Shown here: positions 9,213-20,717 of the stretch, one piece after another
Numbering within the stretch: the first letter of the stretch is position 1
How the letters are laid out: every line of letters begins with the position of its first letter
NCBI RefSeq assembly: GCF_016745275.1
Contig: NZ_JADOEP010000017.1
Location: 28,054 to 92,053 of the forward strand
DNA: 64,000 nucleotides
Reading direction: 5' to 3'
DNA from: Enterococcus sp. BWB1-3
GTDB lineage: Bacteria > Bacillota > Bacilli > Lactobacillales > Enterococcaceae
Made by a program: the position numbers and the translations under genes
Notes under the pieces: generated by a model
The model's input: the letters and a program-made list of their open reading frames with translations, nothing else
Told to the model about the DNA's origin: nothing
Database searches by the model: none

Positions 9213-9312
9213 ATAAAATTCCTCCATAAAAGTATTTGTATTGAGAATACGTAATGTAAATAATACCTGAAACTTCATGATTCAATTTTTGAAAAATGAA
9301 ATTACAATTAAA

Positions 9313-9341
9313 ATTATCAATGTTCTGCCATAAAAAGTCAA
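9313..9341 (-). promoter_or_regulatory. Sigma-A promoter of ahpC
   Basis: On the minus strand TTGACT and GATAAT are 17 bases apart, about 100 bases upstream of the ahpC start. Confidence 0.7.
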
Positions 9342-9348
9342 GAGGTAA

Positions 9349-9380
9349 TTATAATTGTTAAAAACTTATAATTATTCTAA
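9349..9380 (-). promoter_or_regulatory. Two PerR-box-like operators upstream of ahpC
   Basis: TTATAATTATTCTAA (9366-9380) matches the PerR/Fur-type box TTATAATnATTATAA at 13 of 14 defined positions; TTATAATTGTTAAAA (9349-9363) is a weaker match. Both sit just upstream of the -35 element. PerR control of ahpCF by peroxide is known in related firmicutes; here it is inferred from the sites. Confidence 0.6.
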
Positions 9381-9540
9381 TTTACAGATTCAAAAACCTT
9401 TAAATACAGAATTTGTGAAATATTAATCATAATTAACAAGAAAGCTCCATTCTCAATTACACCTTTTTTTATTCTCTTTTTCTCATATCTTTTTATATTA
9501 AAAACTCTCATTTACCAAGCTTTGACTATTTTACTATATT

Positions 9541-10032
9541 TTACTTAGTGTAATTTTCAACATTCCACAGTCCATTCAAACCAAGATAAACATATTCTCC
9601 TTCAACAACTGCTTTCGATGGAATTGGTTCAGCAAATTTTTTCGGTATTTTGACTGTAACTGCATCTTCTTTCAGAAAAAAATAAACCCCAAAAGCTCCT
9701 AATAGAAGCATTCTGAAAACCCACAAATAATCATTTTGAGTGGTATCAATAACCAAATCAAAAACCACTGTCTTATTTTCAATTCGGTAGATAGCTTTGA
9801 GTGAATGAAGCGGCGTTTTCTAACTCCAAAACAAAACGGTATTTGGTGAAGCAACAAGTCTTTCATAATATTTTTCCAGCTCTTTCAACCTAGACTGATC
9901 ATTCAAATAAGTTATTTGATTCTCTATATAAATGTAATGTGGATATTGATTAAACTGCTTCCACAGTCCATCAAATATATCTCCATCCAGTCCCATAACC
10001 TTGACCTTATTTGGATACGCCGATGTAATCAT
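9541..10032 (-). pseudogene. Unknown membrane-associated protein interrupted by one in-frame TAG
   Basis: Two open segments (10032-9820 and 9819-9541) are in the same frame and separated by a single TAG after LFWS. Reading through gives about 163 residues: a soluble N-terminal part (MITSAYPNKVKVMGLDGD, then YHYIYIENQ-like alpha/beta text), one membrane segment (RMLLLGAFGVYFFL) and a short C-terminal domain ending NVENYTK. A GAGGGAG site precedes the ATG. Only one lesion is present, so it is either a recent pseudogene or a sequence error. Family not recognised. Confidence 0.6.
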
Positions 10033-10405
10033 GCGATTATCTCCCTCTTCTGAATTTTAGTATGTATTTCTTTTATTTTATCATGTAATTTATTTTTTAT
10101 AGTCGTCAATAAAAAAATACGTTACATACAGAAATTCTGCATCTCCCGCACTTCTCTTAAAGTTGGAAAGGAGCACATTCAGTTTCTAAACTTCACAATG
10201 AATGACAAATTTATTTCCCTCTATTGCTAATCAGCGCTTCAATTTCTTCAAAGCAATAGACTCTTGGTTAGCTATAATACATCATCACATCTTACATTTC
10301 CCAACAGGCTATGATAGACTTATTTTGTTAAAATAAATCATTTTCTACAGATTTTTTAGATACTCGACTATTCAAAAAATATTTACTAAATGAGGTGCTT
10401 GATAT
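10033..10405. other. Intergenic region between divergent genes
   Basis: AT-rich, no ORF of note. A TATAAT at about 10278 could be a -10 element for the PucR-like gene; no good -35 was seen. Confidence 0.4.
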
Positions 10406-11263
10406 TTGGAACCAAAAGATCTGCGAACCATTTACCCGGATGCTGAGCGGCATAATTATCCGGCAATTGATCCAGCTTACTTATCAATTCCTACCGATAG
10501 CGGCTATCTCTGGCTTTTAAAAAAGAAACTGTCAGAGAAAGAACAGCTATTACTGACATTGCTTTCCAAAGAAGTTCCCTCTTCTGGAAAATCAACTAAC
10601 AGTCTCTGGTATCAAATTTTATTTCGGCAGAAGAGAATTGAAAAAGAAGGACATTTTCGTGTGATTCAAATCCAGCTGCAGCTGCCTGATGATTTCCTGA
10701 TTGATGCATGGAAAGAACATATTAATGGGATTTTTTCGCATGCTGAAGATTCTCTTTTCTTAACACCTCAAAGTGCTTTGCTCATTGAAAAACAAGCAGA
10801 GTATACATTAACGAAAGAAGAGCTCGAAGGGATTTTCCTGACACTGGATGATGATTTTGGGACACTCAGCTCTGTATTTATCGGAGGCTTTCATGGCAGT
10901 ACCTCTGCATTCCCTGCTCTTTTTGAAGAGGAACAAACGATTTTTCGGGAAGAATCTCATTTGATGAACAGGCAAAGGGTCTTTGATATTTCTGATGTAG
11001 CGCTGCATTATTTTACCAAGGATGCACTGGCAAAAAGCAGCCTAATTCTATCAATGAAAGAAGAATGGGTAATTGATGAAGAGATGAAGGAAATCATATA
11101 TATATTATGGCGCAATCAGGGAAATATCAGTTCAACTGCCAAAGAACTGTTTATGCACCGGAATACTTTACAATATCGGCTGGAAAAATTCCAGGAGAAT
11201 ACCAGCCTGCAATTAAAAAATACAGATGATTTAATTCTCTGTTTTTTATTACTAAACAGCTGA
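10406..11263 (+). CDS. PucR/CdaR-type transcriptional regulator with C-terminal HTH
   Basis: The 285-residue protein starts with TTG, eight bases after GAGGTG. The last 60 residues (LWRNQGNISSTAKELFMHRNTLQYRLEKF) are the PucR C-terminal helix-turn-helix, which activates genes in sugar-acid, purine or sugar use in the wider family. The N-terminal 220 residues show no recognised domain. It ends in its own terminator, and msmK follows 264 bases downstream on the same strand, so control of msmK is plausible but unproven. Confidence 0.8.
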   Translation: MEPKDLRTIYPDAERHNYPAIDPAYLSIPTDSGYLWLLKKKLSEKEQLLLTLLSKEVPSSGKSTNSLWYQILFRQKRIEKEGHFRVIQIQLQLPDDFLIDAWKEHINGIFSHAEDSLFLTPQSALLIEKQAEYTLTKEELEGIFLTLDDDFGTLSSVFIGGFHGSTSAFPALFEEEQTIFREESHLMNRQRVFDISDVALHYFTKDALAKSSLILSMKEEWVIDEEMKEIIYILWRNQGNISSTAKELFMHRNTLQYRLEKFQENTSLQLKNTDDLILCFLLLNS

Positions 11264-11271
11264 ATAACACG

Positions 11272-11307
11272 ATCGTACAGGAATAATCTGCTTGTACGAT
11301 TTTTTTG
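11272..11307 (+). terminator. Terminator after the PucR-like gene
   Basis: ATCGTACA and TGTACGAT arms are followed by seven T residues, nine bases past the stop. Confidence 0.8.
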
Positions 11308-11462
11308 TTCCTCATATTTCTCAGCCAAAATAATAAATTTTTCCCTACCTGCTGCTCACTGTTTTACTGATGAACAATCCTTTAAAATCCAATCTGAAAA
11401 AGTATTTTTCCCTGTTTCGGCAAATTGACGAAAATCTGTCCAATTTCTTGGGCAACCTACCC

Positions 11463-11487
11463 TTGTTGGCAGATACCGCTTTCATAT
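11463..11487 (+). promoter_or_regulatory. msmK promoter with overlapping cre site
   Basis: TTGTTG and TATACT lie 18 bases apart. Between them (11471-11484, minus strand) TGAAAGCGGTATCT matches the cre consensus TGWAANCGNTNWCA at all positions but the last. CcpA bound there would block transcription on glucose. Confidence 0.55.
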
Positions 11488-11527
11488 ATACTAAATTCAT
11501 CCAAAACAGAGAGAAGAGGAAAAAAGA

Positions 11528-12637
11528 ATGGTAGAAATTGCTTTAAAAAACATTTACAAAAAATATGACAACGCTGAAAATTACTCAGTGACAGACTTTA
11601 ACTTAGATATTGCAGATCGTGAATTTATTGTTTTTGTTGGACCTTCCGGCTGTGGTAAATCAACAACATTACGGATGATTGCCGGCTTAGAAGACATCTC
11701 TGAAGGTCAGCTGATTATTGGCGATAAAGTTATGAACGATGTTGCGCCAAAAGATCGTGACATCGCAATGGTATTCCAAAACTATGCATTGTATCCCCAT
11801 ATGACCGTTTTTGACAATATGGCATTTGGACTGAAATTGCGGAAATATGACAAAATAGAAATTAAAAAACGTGTAGAAAATGCCGCTGAAATTTTGGGCT
11901 TAACGGAATATCTACAGCGTAAACCAGCGGCTTTATCAGGTGGTCAGCGTCAGCGGGTTGCTCTGGGACGTGCGATCGTTCGGGATGCAAAAGTCTTTCT
12001 GATGGATGAGCCGTTATCAAACCTGGATGCAAAATTACGTGTTGCCATGCGCGCAGAAATTGCTAAATTACACCGTCGTCTGGAAACAACAACGATCTAT
12101 GTAACCCATGACCAGACAGAAGCGATGACCATGGCTGACAGAATCGTTATTATGAAAGACGGTCTTGTTCAGCAAATCGGTTCTCCTAAAGAAGTATATG
12201 ATACCCCAAATAATATTTTTGTGGCTGGATTTATCGGTTCACCGGCAATGAACTTCTTCAATGTTACGCTGAATAACGGTATGATTTCTGATGGAAATGA
12301 CTTCAATTTAAGATTACCTGAGGGGCAAAACAAGATGCTGGTTCAAAAAGGTTATGAAGGGAAAGAAGTCGTGTTCGGTATTCGTCCTGAAGATATCCAC
12401 AGCGAGCCTTTAGCATTGGAAGCAGCACCTGAAACAGTGATTCGTTCTGAGATTGTCGTTTCAGAGTTACTGGGTGCCGAAACAATGCTTTATACCAGAG
12501 TAGGAAAACATGAGTTTATTTCAAAGGTAGATGCACGCGAACTGCATACGCCGGGTGAAACAATTAAATTGGCATTCAATCTTAATAAAGGACATTTCTT
12601 TGATAAGGAAACGGAACAAGTGATTAAGCTGCCTTAA
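11528..12637 (+). CDS. msmK: Multiple-sugar ABC transporter ATPase (MsmK/UgpC type)
   Basis: This 369-residue ATPase has Walker [11 protein letters not shown]-loop [10 protein letters not shown], signature [14 protein letters not shown], Walker B VFLMDEP and a C-terminal TOBE region, the layout of MsmK/MalK-type proteins that power several sugar importers. No permease or binding protein gene is next to it, as expected of a shared ATPase energising systems encoded elsewhere. The start has a GAGAAGAGGA site. A cre site lies in its promoter. Confidence 0.95.
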   Translation: MVEIALKNIYKKYDNAENYSVTDFNLDIADREFIVFVGPSGCGKSTTLRMIAGLEDISEGQLIIGDKVMNDVAPKDRDIAMVFQNYALYPHMTVFDNMAFGLKLRKYDKIEIKKRVENAAEILGLTEYLQRKPAALSGGQRQRVALGRAIVRDAKVFLMDEPLSNLDAKLRVAMRAEIAKLHRRLETTTIYVTHDQTEAMTMADRIVIMKDGLVQQIGSPKEVYDTPNNIFVAGFIGSPAMNFFNVTLNNGMISDGNDFNLRLPEGQNKMLVQKGYEGKEVVFGIRPEDIHSEPLALEAAPETVIRSEIVVSELLGAETMLYTRVGKHEFISKVDARELHTPGETIKLAFNLNKGHFFDKETEQVIKLP

Positions 12638-12687
12638 ATAAATTATTTTGAAGAGGGGCTGCGATATAAGTCCCCGTCCCCGAGGTC

Positions 12688-12841
12688 GGGACAAAAGTGA
12701 TCAGCTCCGAGAATTAAGAAGGAATATCCGAAAATATATCCTCATATTTTCAGGATAGTTCGGCTTAATTCCGAAGGAGTTGCTTTTGTCCCGCCGTTTA
12801 TTCGGGGATAGATACGAAGAGAGTTTGGAACTTTATTTCTG
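12688..12841. repeat. GGGACAAAAG palindromic repeat, copy 1
   Basis: GGGACAAAAG at the left and CTTTTGTCCC at 12783-12792 form outer arms, and inner AGCTCCGAGAATTAAG / CTTAATTCCGAAGGAGTT arms continue the palindrome. A tail (TTCGGGGATAGATACGAAGA) follows. The same block recurs at 16597 and 36687 and in part, inverted, at about 51104. It has no ORF. Confidence 0.6.
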
Positions 12842-13249
12842 TCCCATTCTCATTTTAGGTACCCCCAGTCCTTAATAATTATAACCGAATAAACGGTGTT
12901 CCACCTCTGTACGCTTCACTGCACATACAGTTCTGCCAGACCAAGAGAGAGCTAGCTTCATTTAAGGAATATTTATCGACAGCATACTCTATCTATGCTG
13001 GAAGAAACGGCATGAAGAAGCTTTGACATAGCCTTAGCTCTTTACAACAACCTATTTGTGCAAAAAAGTCTGTTCAAACCTTTCATTTCAGCATCTGAAT
13101 GGTTAACAGTTTGCAGTCAATTTTTTTAAGTCAGCGAAATAAATTTCTAAATAGTCAAAGAGAATACCTTTCGTTTAATTTGTCACTTTGACGAAAAAAC
13201 AAGTGACTTCTTGTGCACTCTACCATTGTTGTCCTGCAGCGTTTTCATC
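12842..13249. other. Intergenic DNA, no gene seen
   Basis: No convincing ORF on either strand. Parts look like degraded copies of the dispersed repeats. Confidence 0.4.
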
Positions 13250-13337
13250 TATACTTAAGGTAGCCAAACGAACCATTAAATTTTATCATTTGGTCCCCTT
13301 AGACCTTCTTGCTTCGGCAGAAGGTCTTCTTTTTTAT
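13229..13337 (+). ncRNA. Candidate small RNA with strong terminator
   Basis: A promoter-like TTGTCC ... TATACT pair (13229-13255) is followed 45 bases later by a strong terminator: AGACCTTCT and AGAAGGTCT arms around TGCTTCGGC, then T residues (13301-13336). No ORF lies between. A transcript of about 75 nucleotides is predicted. The hairpin could instead simply be a distant terminator for msmK, but 660 bases is far. Confidence 0.35.
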
Positions 13338-13421
13338 ACTTTAACTTAAGAACATAAATAATGACATTAGTTACAAAAAAACCTAACTGACAGACTGCTC
13401 GATAAATAGATAAAGAAATTA

Positions 13422-13800
13422 GAGCGTGTCTGAAAACAATAGAGGAAACCGAATTATCAGTTCTACTGATGTAGGAATGGTAGACGTACTGAGAATGAAC
13501 TTGATTTTATTTCATAAAATCAATGCATTGAATCGAAAGTAAGAACTTGCTTCTACGCTTCTCCGAATAATCGTCACATGTCTTTAAATGGACGCATTTG
13601 TATCGAGAATCGAGCATTGTGAGACTCATAGCGACAGGGATTTTCTACGAGTATATAAACTTCTAGTAAAATTGCCAGTCCCACTTTTGTAGGAACAGTT
13701 AGCGGGATAGTATGCAAAACGACAATCTCATGAACATTTAGACCTTCAATCTTAATCACCACAAAGGCATACAAAGACTGAAACACCGTTTATTCGGTTT
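13422..13800. repeat. Degraded dispersed-repeat fragments
   Basis: It starts with a solo end (GCGTGTCTGAAAAC) of the 163-bp element family. It then carries blocks shared with 16930-17090 (CACATGTCT, ACACCGTT..ATTCG) and with 34580-34680 (TGCCAGT.CCACTTTTGTAG). Short ORFs here lie inside repeat and are not credible genes. Confidence 0.45.
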
Positions 13801-13909
13801 TAGGGGACCGGGACCCTCTTTAAACGGAACTAGCTCATATCTATTTTTTTCGAGAAAACTCATTCCTAAAGTTCTCAGACTAGTCCTGATCGTAGACTTA
13901 AAAATGGAC

Positions 13910-13950
13910 AAAAAATGATCGTTCATGGTCTTTAGCAAACTGAACGATCA
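13910..13950 (-). terminator. Terminator of the GH1 glucosidase gene
   Basis: TGATCGTTCA and TGAACGATCA arms with a 15-base loop are followed on the minus strand by six T residues; 150 bases past the bglA stop. Confidence 0.7.
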
Positions 13951-14098
13951 CTTCTTTTGATTTTAATCTTGCTGCTGTCTTAAACAGCCTTGCTTAATTG
14001 AACAGCCTTCCATTTCTCCTTGAAGGATACTGTAAATTCAGTAATTTTTGTAACGTTGAGCTTGGTATCTTAAAAATCAGACATACTAATGTTGAGTT

Positions 14099-15870
<1,772 letters not shown>

Positions 15871-16255
15871 TTATTCTAATCCATCAGTCTGATTATTTAT
15901 GTAAAGCTCAGTCAGTAAGAAATCTTTCTATTCGATCAAAAGAATATTCTATTTGAAAAAGCTTGGATATTCCCATTGACTCCTTACCAACATACAGATG
16001 CCCTCCACAGCATCCGGTAGTCCATGTCAGATCCCCCAGAGCTAGATAAACCGCTTCTGTCGGCAACTCTTTTTCTCCCACTTTTTGGCGAATTAATCCA
16101 CAGCAGGAATAAGGTATATTGGTATATTCTTCTACTGGAACATGAAGTTCTTTTAGCCAGCATAAGAATATGGTGCAGATTATTCTTTTTCTGGATTGAT
16201 CAACAGCTTTTTCAGAACCCTACGTAATGAAACCCACGTTGTTTCCCCTACTCCC
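15871..16255 (-). pseudogene. Decayed Cys-rich protein gene
   Basis: A long minus-strand frame without a usable start reads CWLKELHVPVEEYTNIPYSCC, GLIRQKVGEKELPTEAVYLA, LGDLTWTTGCCGGHLYVGK and ends TELYINNQTDGLE. In the adjacent frame upstream, TTWVSLRRVLKKLLINPEKE looks like the former N-terminus, so a frameshift is likely near 16190. The coding quality is good but I do not know the family. Confidence 0.4.
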
Positions 16256-16285
16256 TAGTTTAATAAAATGAATACTGTATAATGA

Positions 16286-16549
16286 AAGCCTTCTTTAACT
16301 ATTGATAACGCTGAAGAACGTACCCAAAATTTCGGTCAGGTACCCAGTGCTTTTACAAGAATTATTGATGCTGCTTCTAATGAAAAGTTGATTCGCTATG
16401 ATTTAGGTGAAGATTTTTCTATTGAAACAGCAATTGTTGCAGGAGAATTATATCGTCATAACCGCAAATGGAAACTCACTGCAATCGGTAGCAGTTATCA
16501 AGATGGTCTTACAGCATTAGTTCAAGTATATGGATTAGATATGGGTTAG
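16286..16549 (+). pseudogene. TerD-family (tellurium/stress response) C-terminal remnant
   Basis: An 87-codon frame with no start reads LTIDNAEERTQNFGQV, then RYDLGEDFSIETAIVAGELYR, HNRKWKLTAIGSSYQDGL and ends VYGLDMG. This is the C-terminal half of a TerD domain (GEDFSIETA and ELYRHN..WK..AIG are hallmark positions). The N-terminal half is missing, so the gene is truncated. TerD proteins bind calcium; the calcium pump gene 1.3 kb downstream may be coincidence. Confidence 0.7.
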
Positions 16550-16596
16550 ACATGCAATAACAGTTGCTATATAATTAACTTCAAGACTTGGGAGGC

Positions 16597-17100
16597 GGGA
16601 CAAAAGTAATCATCTCAGAGAATTAAGAAGGAATATCCGGAAATTGTCAAGGAACACCAGTCATAAAATGAATAGCTGTGAATGGATACCTTCTTGGAGC
16701 TGCTCATATTTTCAGTATAGTTCGACTTATTTCCAGAACTGCTGTCTCTACGAGTCCAACGATTCTCGAGACGAAACATTACGCTGTATCCGTTTTTCTG
16801 CGTCTATGGTTCTCAACTACACTACACTTCGTTTCGATCTCATCAATTTCTAAATGGCAAAGCCACTAAGAATTGAAGGACTTCGTTTCGATCTCATCAA
16901 TTTCTAAATGGCAGAGCTGCTAAGAATTGAAGGACTTCGTTCCAATCCTCGAAGCATGGAGGTGCTTTGTTCCTACGCTCCTACGAATGCTCATCACATG
17001 TCTGAAGGGCAAGTAAGAATGTGCTCCTACACTTCTTACGAATGCTCAGATCATACAAAGACTGGAACACCGTTCATTCGACTTTAGGGGTATCGGACAT
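16597..17100. repeat. GGGACAAAAG repeat, copy 2, with degenerate internal duplications
   Basis: Begins with the shared GGGACAAAAG block and contains two direct copies of an approximately 62-bp segment (around 16840 and 16890, sharing ACTTCGTTTCGATCTCATCA). It continues into the repeat tail near 17090. ORFs of 63-69 codons here are repeat translations, not genes. Confidence 0.5.
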
Positions 17101-17120
17101 ACTTATATCACAGTCCCACA

Positions 17121-17811
17121 ATGAAAAGGAGAGCCGCAGTCCTTTCTGCTTCCTCTCAGTGGTAGGAGCAGATTAGGAATGGGGACATCGGACCATAATA
17201 TGACTACAATCTTTTAGAAAGATTGTTTCCACAATGAAAAGGAGAGCCATAGTCCTTTCTGCTTCCTCTCAGTGGTAGGAGCAGATTAGGAATGGGGACA
17301 TCGGACCATAATATGACTACAATCTTTTAGAAAGATTATTTTCACAACAAAAAGGAGAGCCGCAGTCCTTTCTGCTTCCTCTCAGTGGTAGGAGCAGATT
17401 AGGAATGGGGACATCGGACCATAATATGACTACAATCTTTTAAAAAGATTGTTTCCACAATGAAAAGGAGAGCCGCAGTCCTTTCTGCTTCCTCTCAGTG
17501 GTAGGAGCAGATTAGGAATGGGGACATCGGACCATAATATGACTACAATCTTTTAGAAAGATTGTTTCCACAATGAAAAGGAGAGCCATAGTCCTTACTC
17601 CTTTCTCTCAGCGGCAGGAGCAGATTAGGAATGGGGACATCGGACCATAATATGACTACAATCTTTTAGAAAGATTGTTTCCACAATGAAAAGGAGAGCC
17701 ATAGTCCTTACTCCTTTCTCTCAGCGGTAGGAGCAGATTAGGAATGGGGACATCGGACCATAATATGACTACAATCTTTTAGAAAGATTATTTTCACAAC
17801 AAAAAGGAGAG
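17121..17811 (+). repeat. Six tandem 113-bp units leading into the Ca2+ ATPase gene
   Basis: Equivalent bases recur at 17121, 17234, 17347, 17460, 17573 and 17686, exactly 113 apart, and a seventh, truncated unit starts at 17799. Each unit holds AAAAGGAGAG, a hairpin (TCTGCTTCCT / AGGAGCAGA), a CATAATATGAC box and a small hairpin AATCTTTTAGAAAGATT. In the truncated last unit the AAAAGGAGAG is the ribosome site of the P-type ATPase. Units differ by few bases, mostly GCC-GCA versus GCC-ATA. Confidence 0.85.
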
Positions 17812-17817
17812 TAACAC

Positions 17818-20469
17818 GTGAACAAAACATTTACTGGTTTAACGGCTGAACAGGTCGAACAATCCCGCAAAGAGCATGGGACAAATGCCTTGACTGAAAA
17901 GCAGGCTGAGTCATTTCTTGACAAATTAAAAGGAAATTTTGACGATCCAATTATTAAAATTCTGATCGTTGCGTTGGTACTAAATCTGATTTTTTCTTTT
18001 CTTGGTTATGCAGAGTGGTATGAAGCTCTGGGAATTGCAATTGCTGTTTTACTAGCAACATTGATTGGAACATGGAGCGAATACTCAAATGAAAGTGCCT
18101 TCCAAAAACTACAGGAGGATGCTTCTAAAATTGTTGTAAAAGTCTATCGTGATGGTCATGTTGCTGAAATTAAAATTGATGACATTGTTCAGGGAGATGA
18201 AATTATTCTGCAGACAGGAGATAAAATTCCTGCTGACGGACTCTTGCTTGATGGTGATTTGAAAGTAGACCAGGCTTCTCTGAACGGAGAATCTGATGAA
18301 GCTAAAAAAATCCCTCTTCCTAAAGGCGGGATCTATGAAGATGGTGATACCTTTGATGAACATGCATTGTTCCGTGGTGCAGTTATTACTTCTGGTGAAG
18401 CGGTAATGAAGGTGACAAAAATTGGAGATGCATCCTTCTTCGGACAAATGGCTTCTGAGCTTACCATTGATGAGCGTGAGTCTCCATTGAAGTTAAAGCT
18501 TGCCGGTCTGGCTGATACAATTTCTAAAGTTGGTTATACTGGCGGTATATTGATTTTTGCAGCCTTTATGATTAACCGCATCCTAGTACAGAACAGTTTT
18601 GATGGAGCTCAAATTTCTGAATACTTCTCAAATCTTGGTGCTTTCGGAAATGATATCGTTGAAGCTTTCATTCTTGCAGTAATTATTATCGTTGTTGCTG
18701 TTCCTGAAGGATTACCAATGATGATTGCCATGGTACTTTCCCAAAATATGAAGAAAATGCTTCGCAACAATATTCTGGTTCGTAAACTGGAAGGGATCGA
18801 AACAAGCGGAAGCTTGAACATGCTGTTTTCTGATAAAACAGGAACAATCACAAAAGGAAAATTGGATGTCGTTTCCTTTATTAATGGTGCGAATGACAGT
18901 TTTGATACATTGGCTGATGTTCCAGAGAAACTGCAAAAAATTATCAGCAGTGCTGTTATCAACAACACAAATGCAGTAATTTCTGAAGACAGTAACGGAA
19001 ATGTATTGATTATCGGAGGGAATCCAACAGAGAAAGCCGTTCTTGCATTTGTAGAAAAAAATGAAAATGTTCGTGCAACTTTGGAACATGTTTCAGTAAT
19101 CCCTTTTTCATCTGCCAGAAAGTTTTCAGCAACACAAGTAGCAGGCGACTGGAATACAACCTTGATCAAAGGAGCTCCTGAAATGATCCTGCCAAACTGT
19201 TCTGCTTACTATGATACAGATGGACATAAACAGCCTTTTACAAAACAAACAGTTCTGGAAACAGAAATTAATGAATTGGCAGAACGATCTATTCGTGTAC
19301 TGCTTTTAGCAACTACAGAAGACATCATTACAGAAGAAAGTCTGCCAAATGACTATACGTTAATCGGCATTCTGGCAATCCGTGATGACGTACGTCCAGA
19401 AGCCATTGAAGCAATCGAAGAAGTTCATCAAGCAGGCGTACAGGTAGTTATGATTACTGGGGACCGTAAAGAAACAGCAATCGCCATTGCCAAAGATGCT
19501 AAAATTTTGACTGCAGATAACGAGGTTGTTCTGACTTCTCAGGAATTAAATGAAATGCCGGATGAAGAAGTAAAATCTATTCTTCCAAATATTCGCGTCA
19601 TCGCCCGTGCATTGCCAACTGATAAATCTCGTCTGGTTCGTCTGTCACAGGAAATCGGCTTAGTAGTCGGAATGACTGGTGACGGTGTAAATGACAGTCC
19701 AGCCCTAAAACGTGCTGACGTCGGCTTCGCAATGGGCAGCGGAACCGAAGTTGCGAAAGAAGCCGGAGACATTGTTATTCTTGATGATAACTTTAAATCT
19801 ATCACTCAAGCCATTTTGTTTGGTCGTACGATTTATCGTTCCATTCAGAAGTTCATTGTGTTCCAACTGACATTAAATGTTGGTGCTTTATTAATCAGTT
19901 TCATTGCTCCGTTTATCGGTATTGATCATCCGCTGACCATCACCCAAATGCTATGGGTTAACCTGGTAATGGATACACTGGCTGCTTTGGCATTCGGTGC
20001 CGAACCAACCCTGAAGCGTTATATGAGAGAGAAGCCAAAACGTCGTGATGAAAATATTGTGACCCCCTCCATGTTAGCTGCTTTTGTTTTTGAAGGTGTA
20101 ATAATTACAGGGATTGGTCTTTGGATGTTGAAAGGAACCTTCTTATCTCAGTATTTCACCAGCGGAACAGGCAATATTGCACTTTACACAGGATTCTTCT
20201 CATTCTTTATTCTGTATGCTGTGTTTAATGGTTTCAATGTCAGAACAGAGAAATTGAACATCTTTGATAACCTGAACAGAAATAAAATGTTCCTGCGTAT
20301 CATGATATTGATTATCGTTGTTCAGATTCTAATGACCTTTGTCGGCGGAGCAATTTTGAGAACTACTCCGCTGAGTGTTACAGAATGGGCAATTGTCCTA
20401 GGACTTTCCATAGCGGCAATTCCAATTGATATGCTGCGAAAAGTCGTGTCAAAAGTAATTAACAAATAA
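17818..20469 (+). CDS. Calcium-translocating P-type ATPase (PMCA/SERCA-like)
   Basis: This 883-residue pump has the phosphorylation motif FSDKTGTIT (Asp at about 339), the actuator loop SLNGES, the ion-site helix VVAVPEGLP (about 292-300), the hinge TGDGVNDSPAL and ten predicted membrane helices. The PEGLP motif points to calcium (or manganese) export. Start is GTG with AAAAAGGAGAG upstream, supplied by the last partial 113-bp repeat; the protein then reads MNKTFTGLTAEQVE, normal for the family. It is a single-gene unit closed by the terminator at 20487. Confidence 0.93.
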   Translation: MNKTFTGLTAEQVEQSRKEHGTNALTEKQAESFLDKLKGNFDDPIIKILIVALVLNLIFSFLGYAEWYEALGIAIAVLLATLIGTWSEYSNESAFQKLQEDASKIVVKVYRDGHVAEIKIDDIVQGDEIILQTGDKIPADGLLLDGDLKVDQASLNGESDEAKKIPLPKGGIYEDGDTFDEHALFRGAVITSGEAVMKVTKIGDASFFGQMASELTIDERESPLKLKLAGLADTISKVGYTGGILIFAAFMINRILVQNSFDGAQISEYFSNLGAFGNDIVEAFILAVIIIVVAVPEGLPMMIAMVLSQNMKKMLRNNILVRKLEGIETSGSLNMLFSDKTGTITKGKLDVVSFINGANDSFDTLADVPEKLQKIISSAVINNTNAVISEDSNGNVLIIGGNPTEKAVLAFVEKNENVRATLEHVSVIPFSSARKFSATQVAGDWNTTLIKGAPEMILPNCSAYYDTDGHKQPFTKQTVLETEINELAERSIRVLLLATTEDIITEESLPNDYTLIGILAIRDDVRPEAIEAIEEVHQAGVQVVMITGDRKETAIAIAKDAKILTADNEVVLTSQELNEMPDEEVKSILPNIRVIARALPTDKSRLVRLSQEIGLVVGMTGDGVNDSPALKRADVGFAMGSGTEVAKEAGDIVILDDNFKSITQAILFGRTIYRSIQKFIVFQLTLNVGALLISFIAPFIGIDHPLTITQMLWVNLVMDTLAALAFGAEPTLKRYMREKPKRRDENIVTPSMLAAFVFEGVIITGIGLWMLKGTFLSQYFTSGTGNIALYTGFFSFFILYAVFNGFNVRTEKLNIFDNLNRNKMFLRIMILIIVVQILMTFVGGAILRTTPLSVTEWAIVLGLSIAAIPIDMLRKVVSKVINK

Positions 20470-20486
20470 GTATTAGATAGAAAAAA

Positions 20487-20537
20487 TAAGCGCAGGTTTC
20501 TGCTGGCAAATAAACAGAAACCTGCGCTTTAATTTTG
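20487..20537 (+). terminator. Terminator of the Ca2+ ATPase gene
   Basis: AGCGCAGGTTTCTG and CAGAAACCTGCGCT arms are followed by TTAATTTT, 18 bases past the stop. Confidence 0.85.
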
Positions 20538-20717
20538 CGCTTACTGAAAAAGGCGCTGCAATTAATAATGTTAGTGAGCAATCATCGGCATCTTTTATTT
20601 ACACTAGAAAAGACACCTTGAATTCCTTTAAATTAACGTCAACTAAAACCAATTTAAAGATAAATCAAAATGCCTCACCTAAGAGAATTTTTTTCAAAGA
20701 ACAATTCCTAATAATAT

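Noticed and set aside
13574..13938. Two ORFs of 60-70 codons
   Set aside because: Lie in degraded repeats and the terminator region, without ribosome sites.
16644..16869. Overlapping ORFs in two frames
   Set aside because: Repeat translations inside the GGGACAAAAG family.
17121..17811. Mn2+ (yybP-ykoY) riboswitch in each 113-bp unit
   Set aside because: Attractive because that riboswitch controls similar pumps, but the GGGGAGUAG-type conserved loop and its partner were not found.
18109..19805. Minus-strand ORFs of up to 186 codons
   Set aside because: Antisense shadows of the Ca2+ ATPase gene; no ribosome sites or family features.
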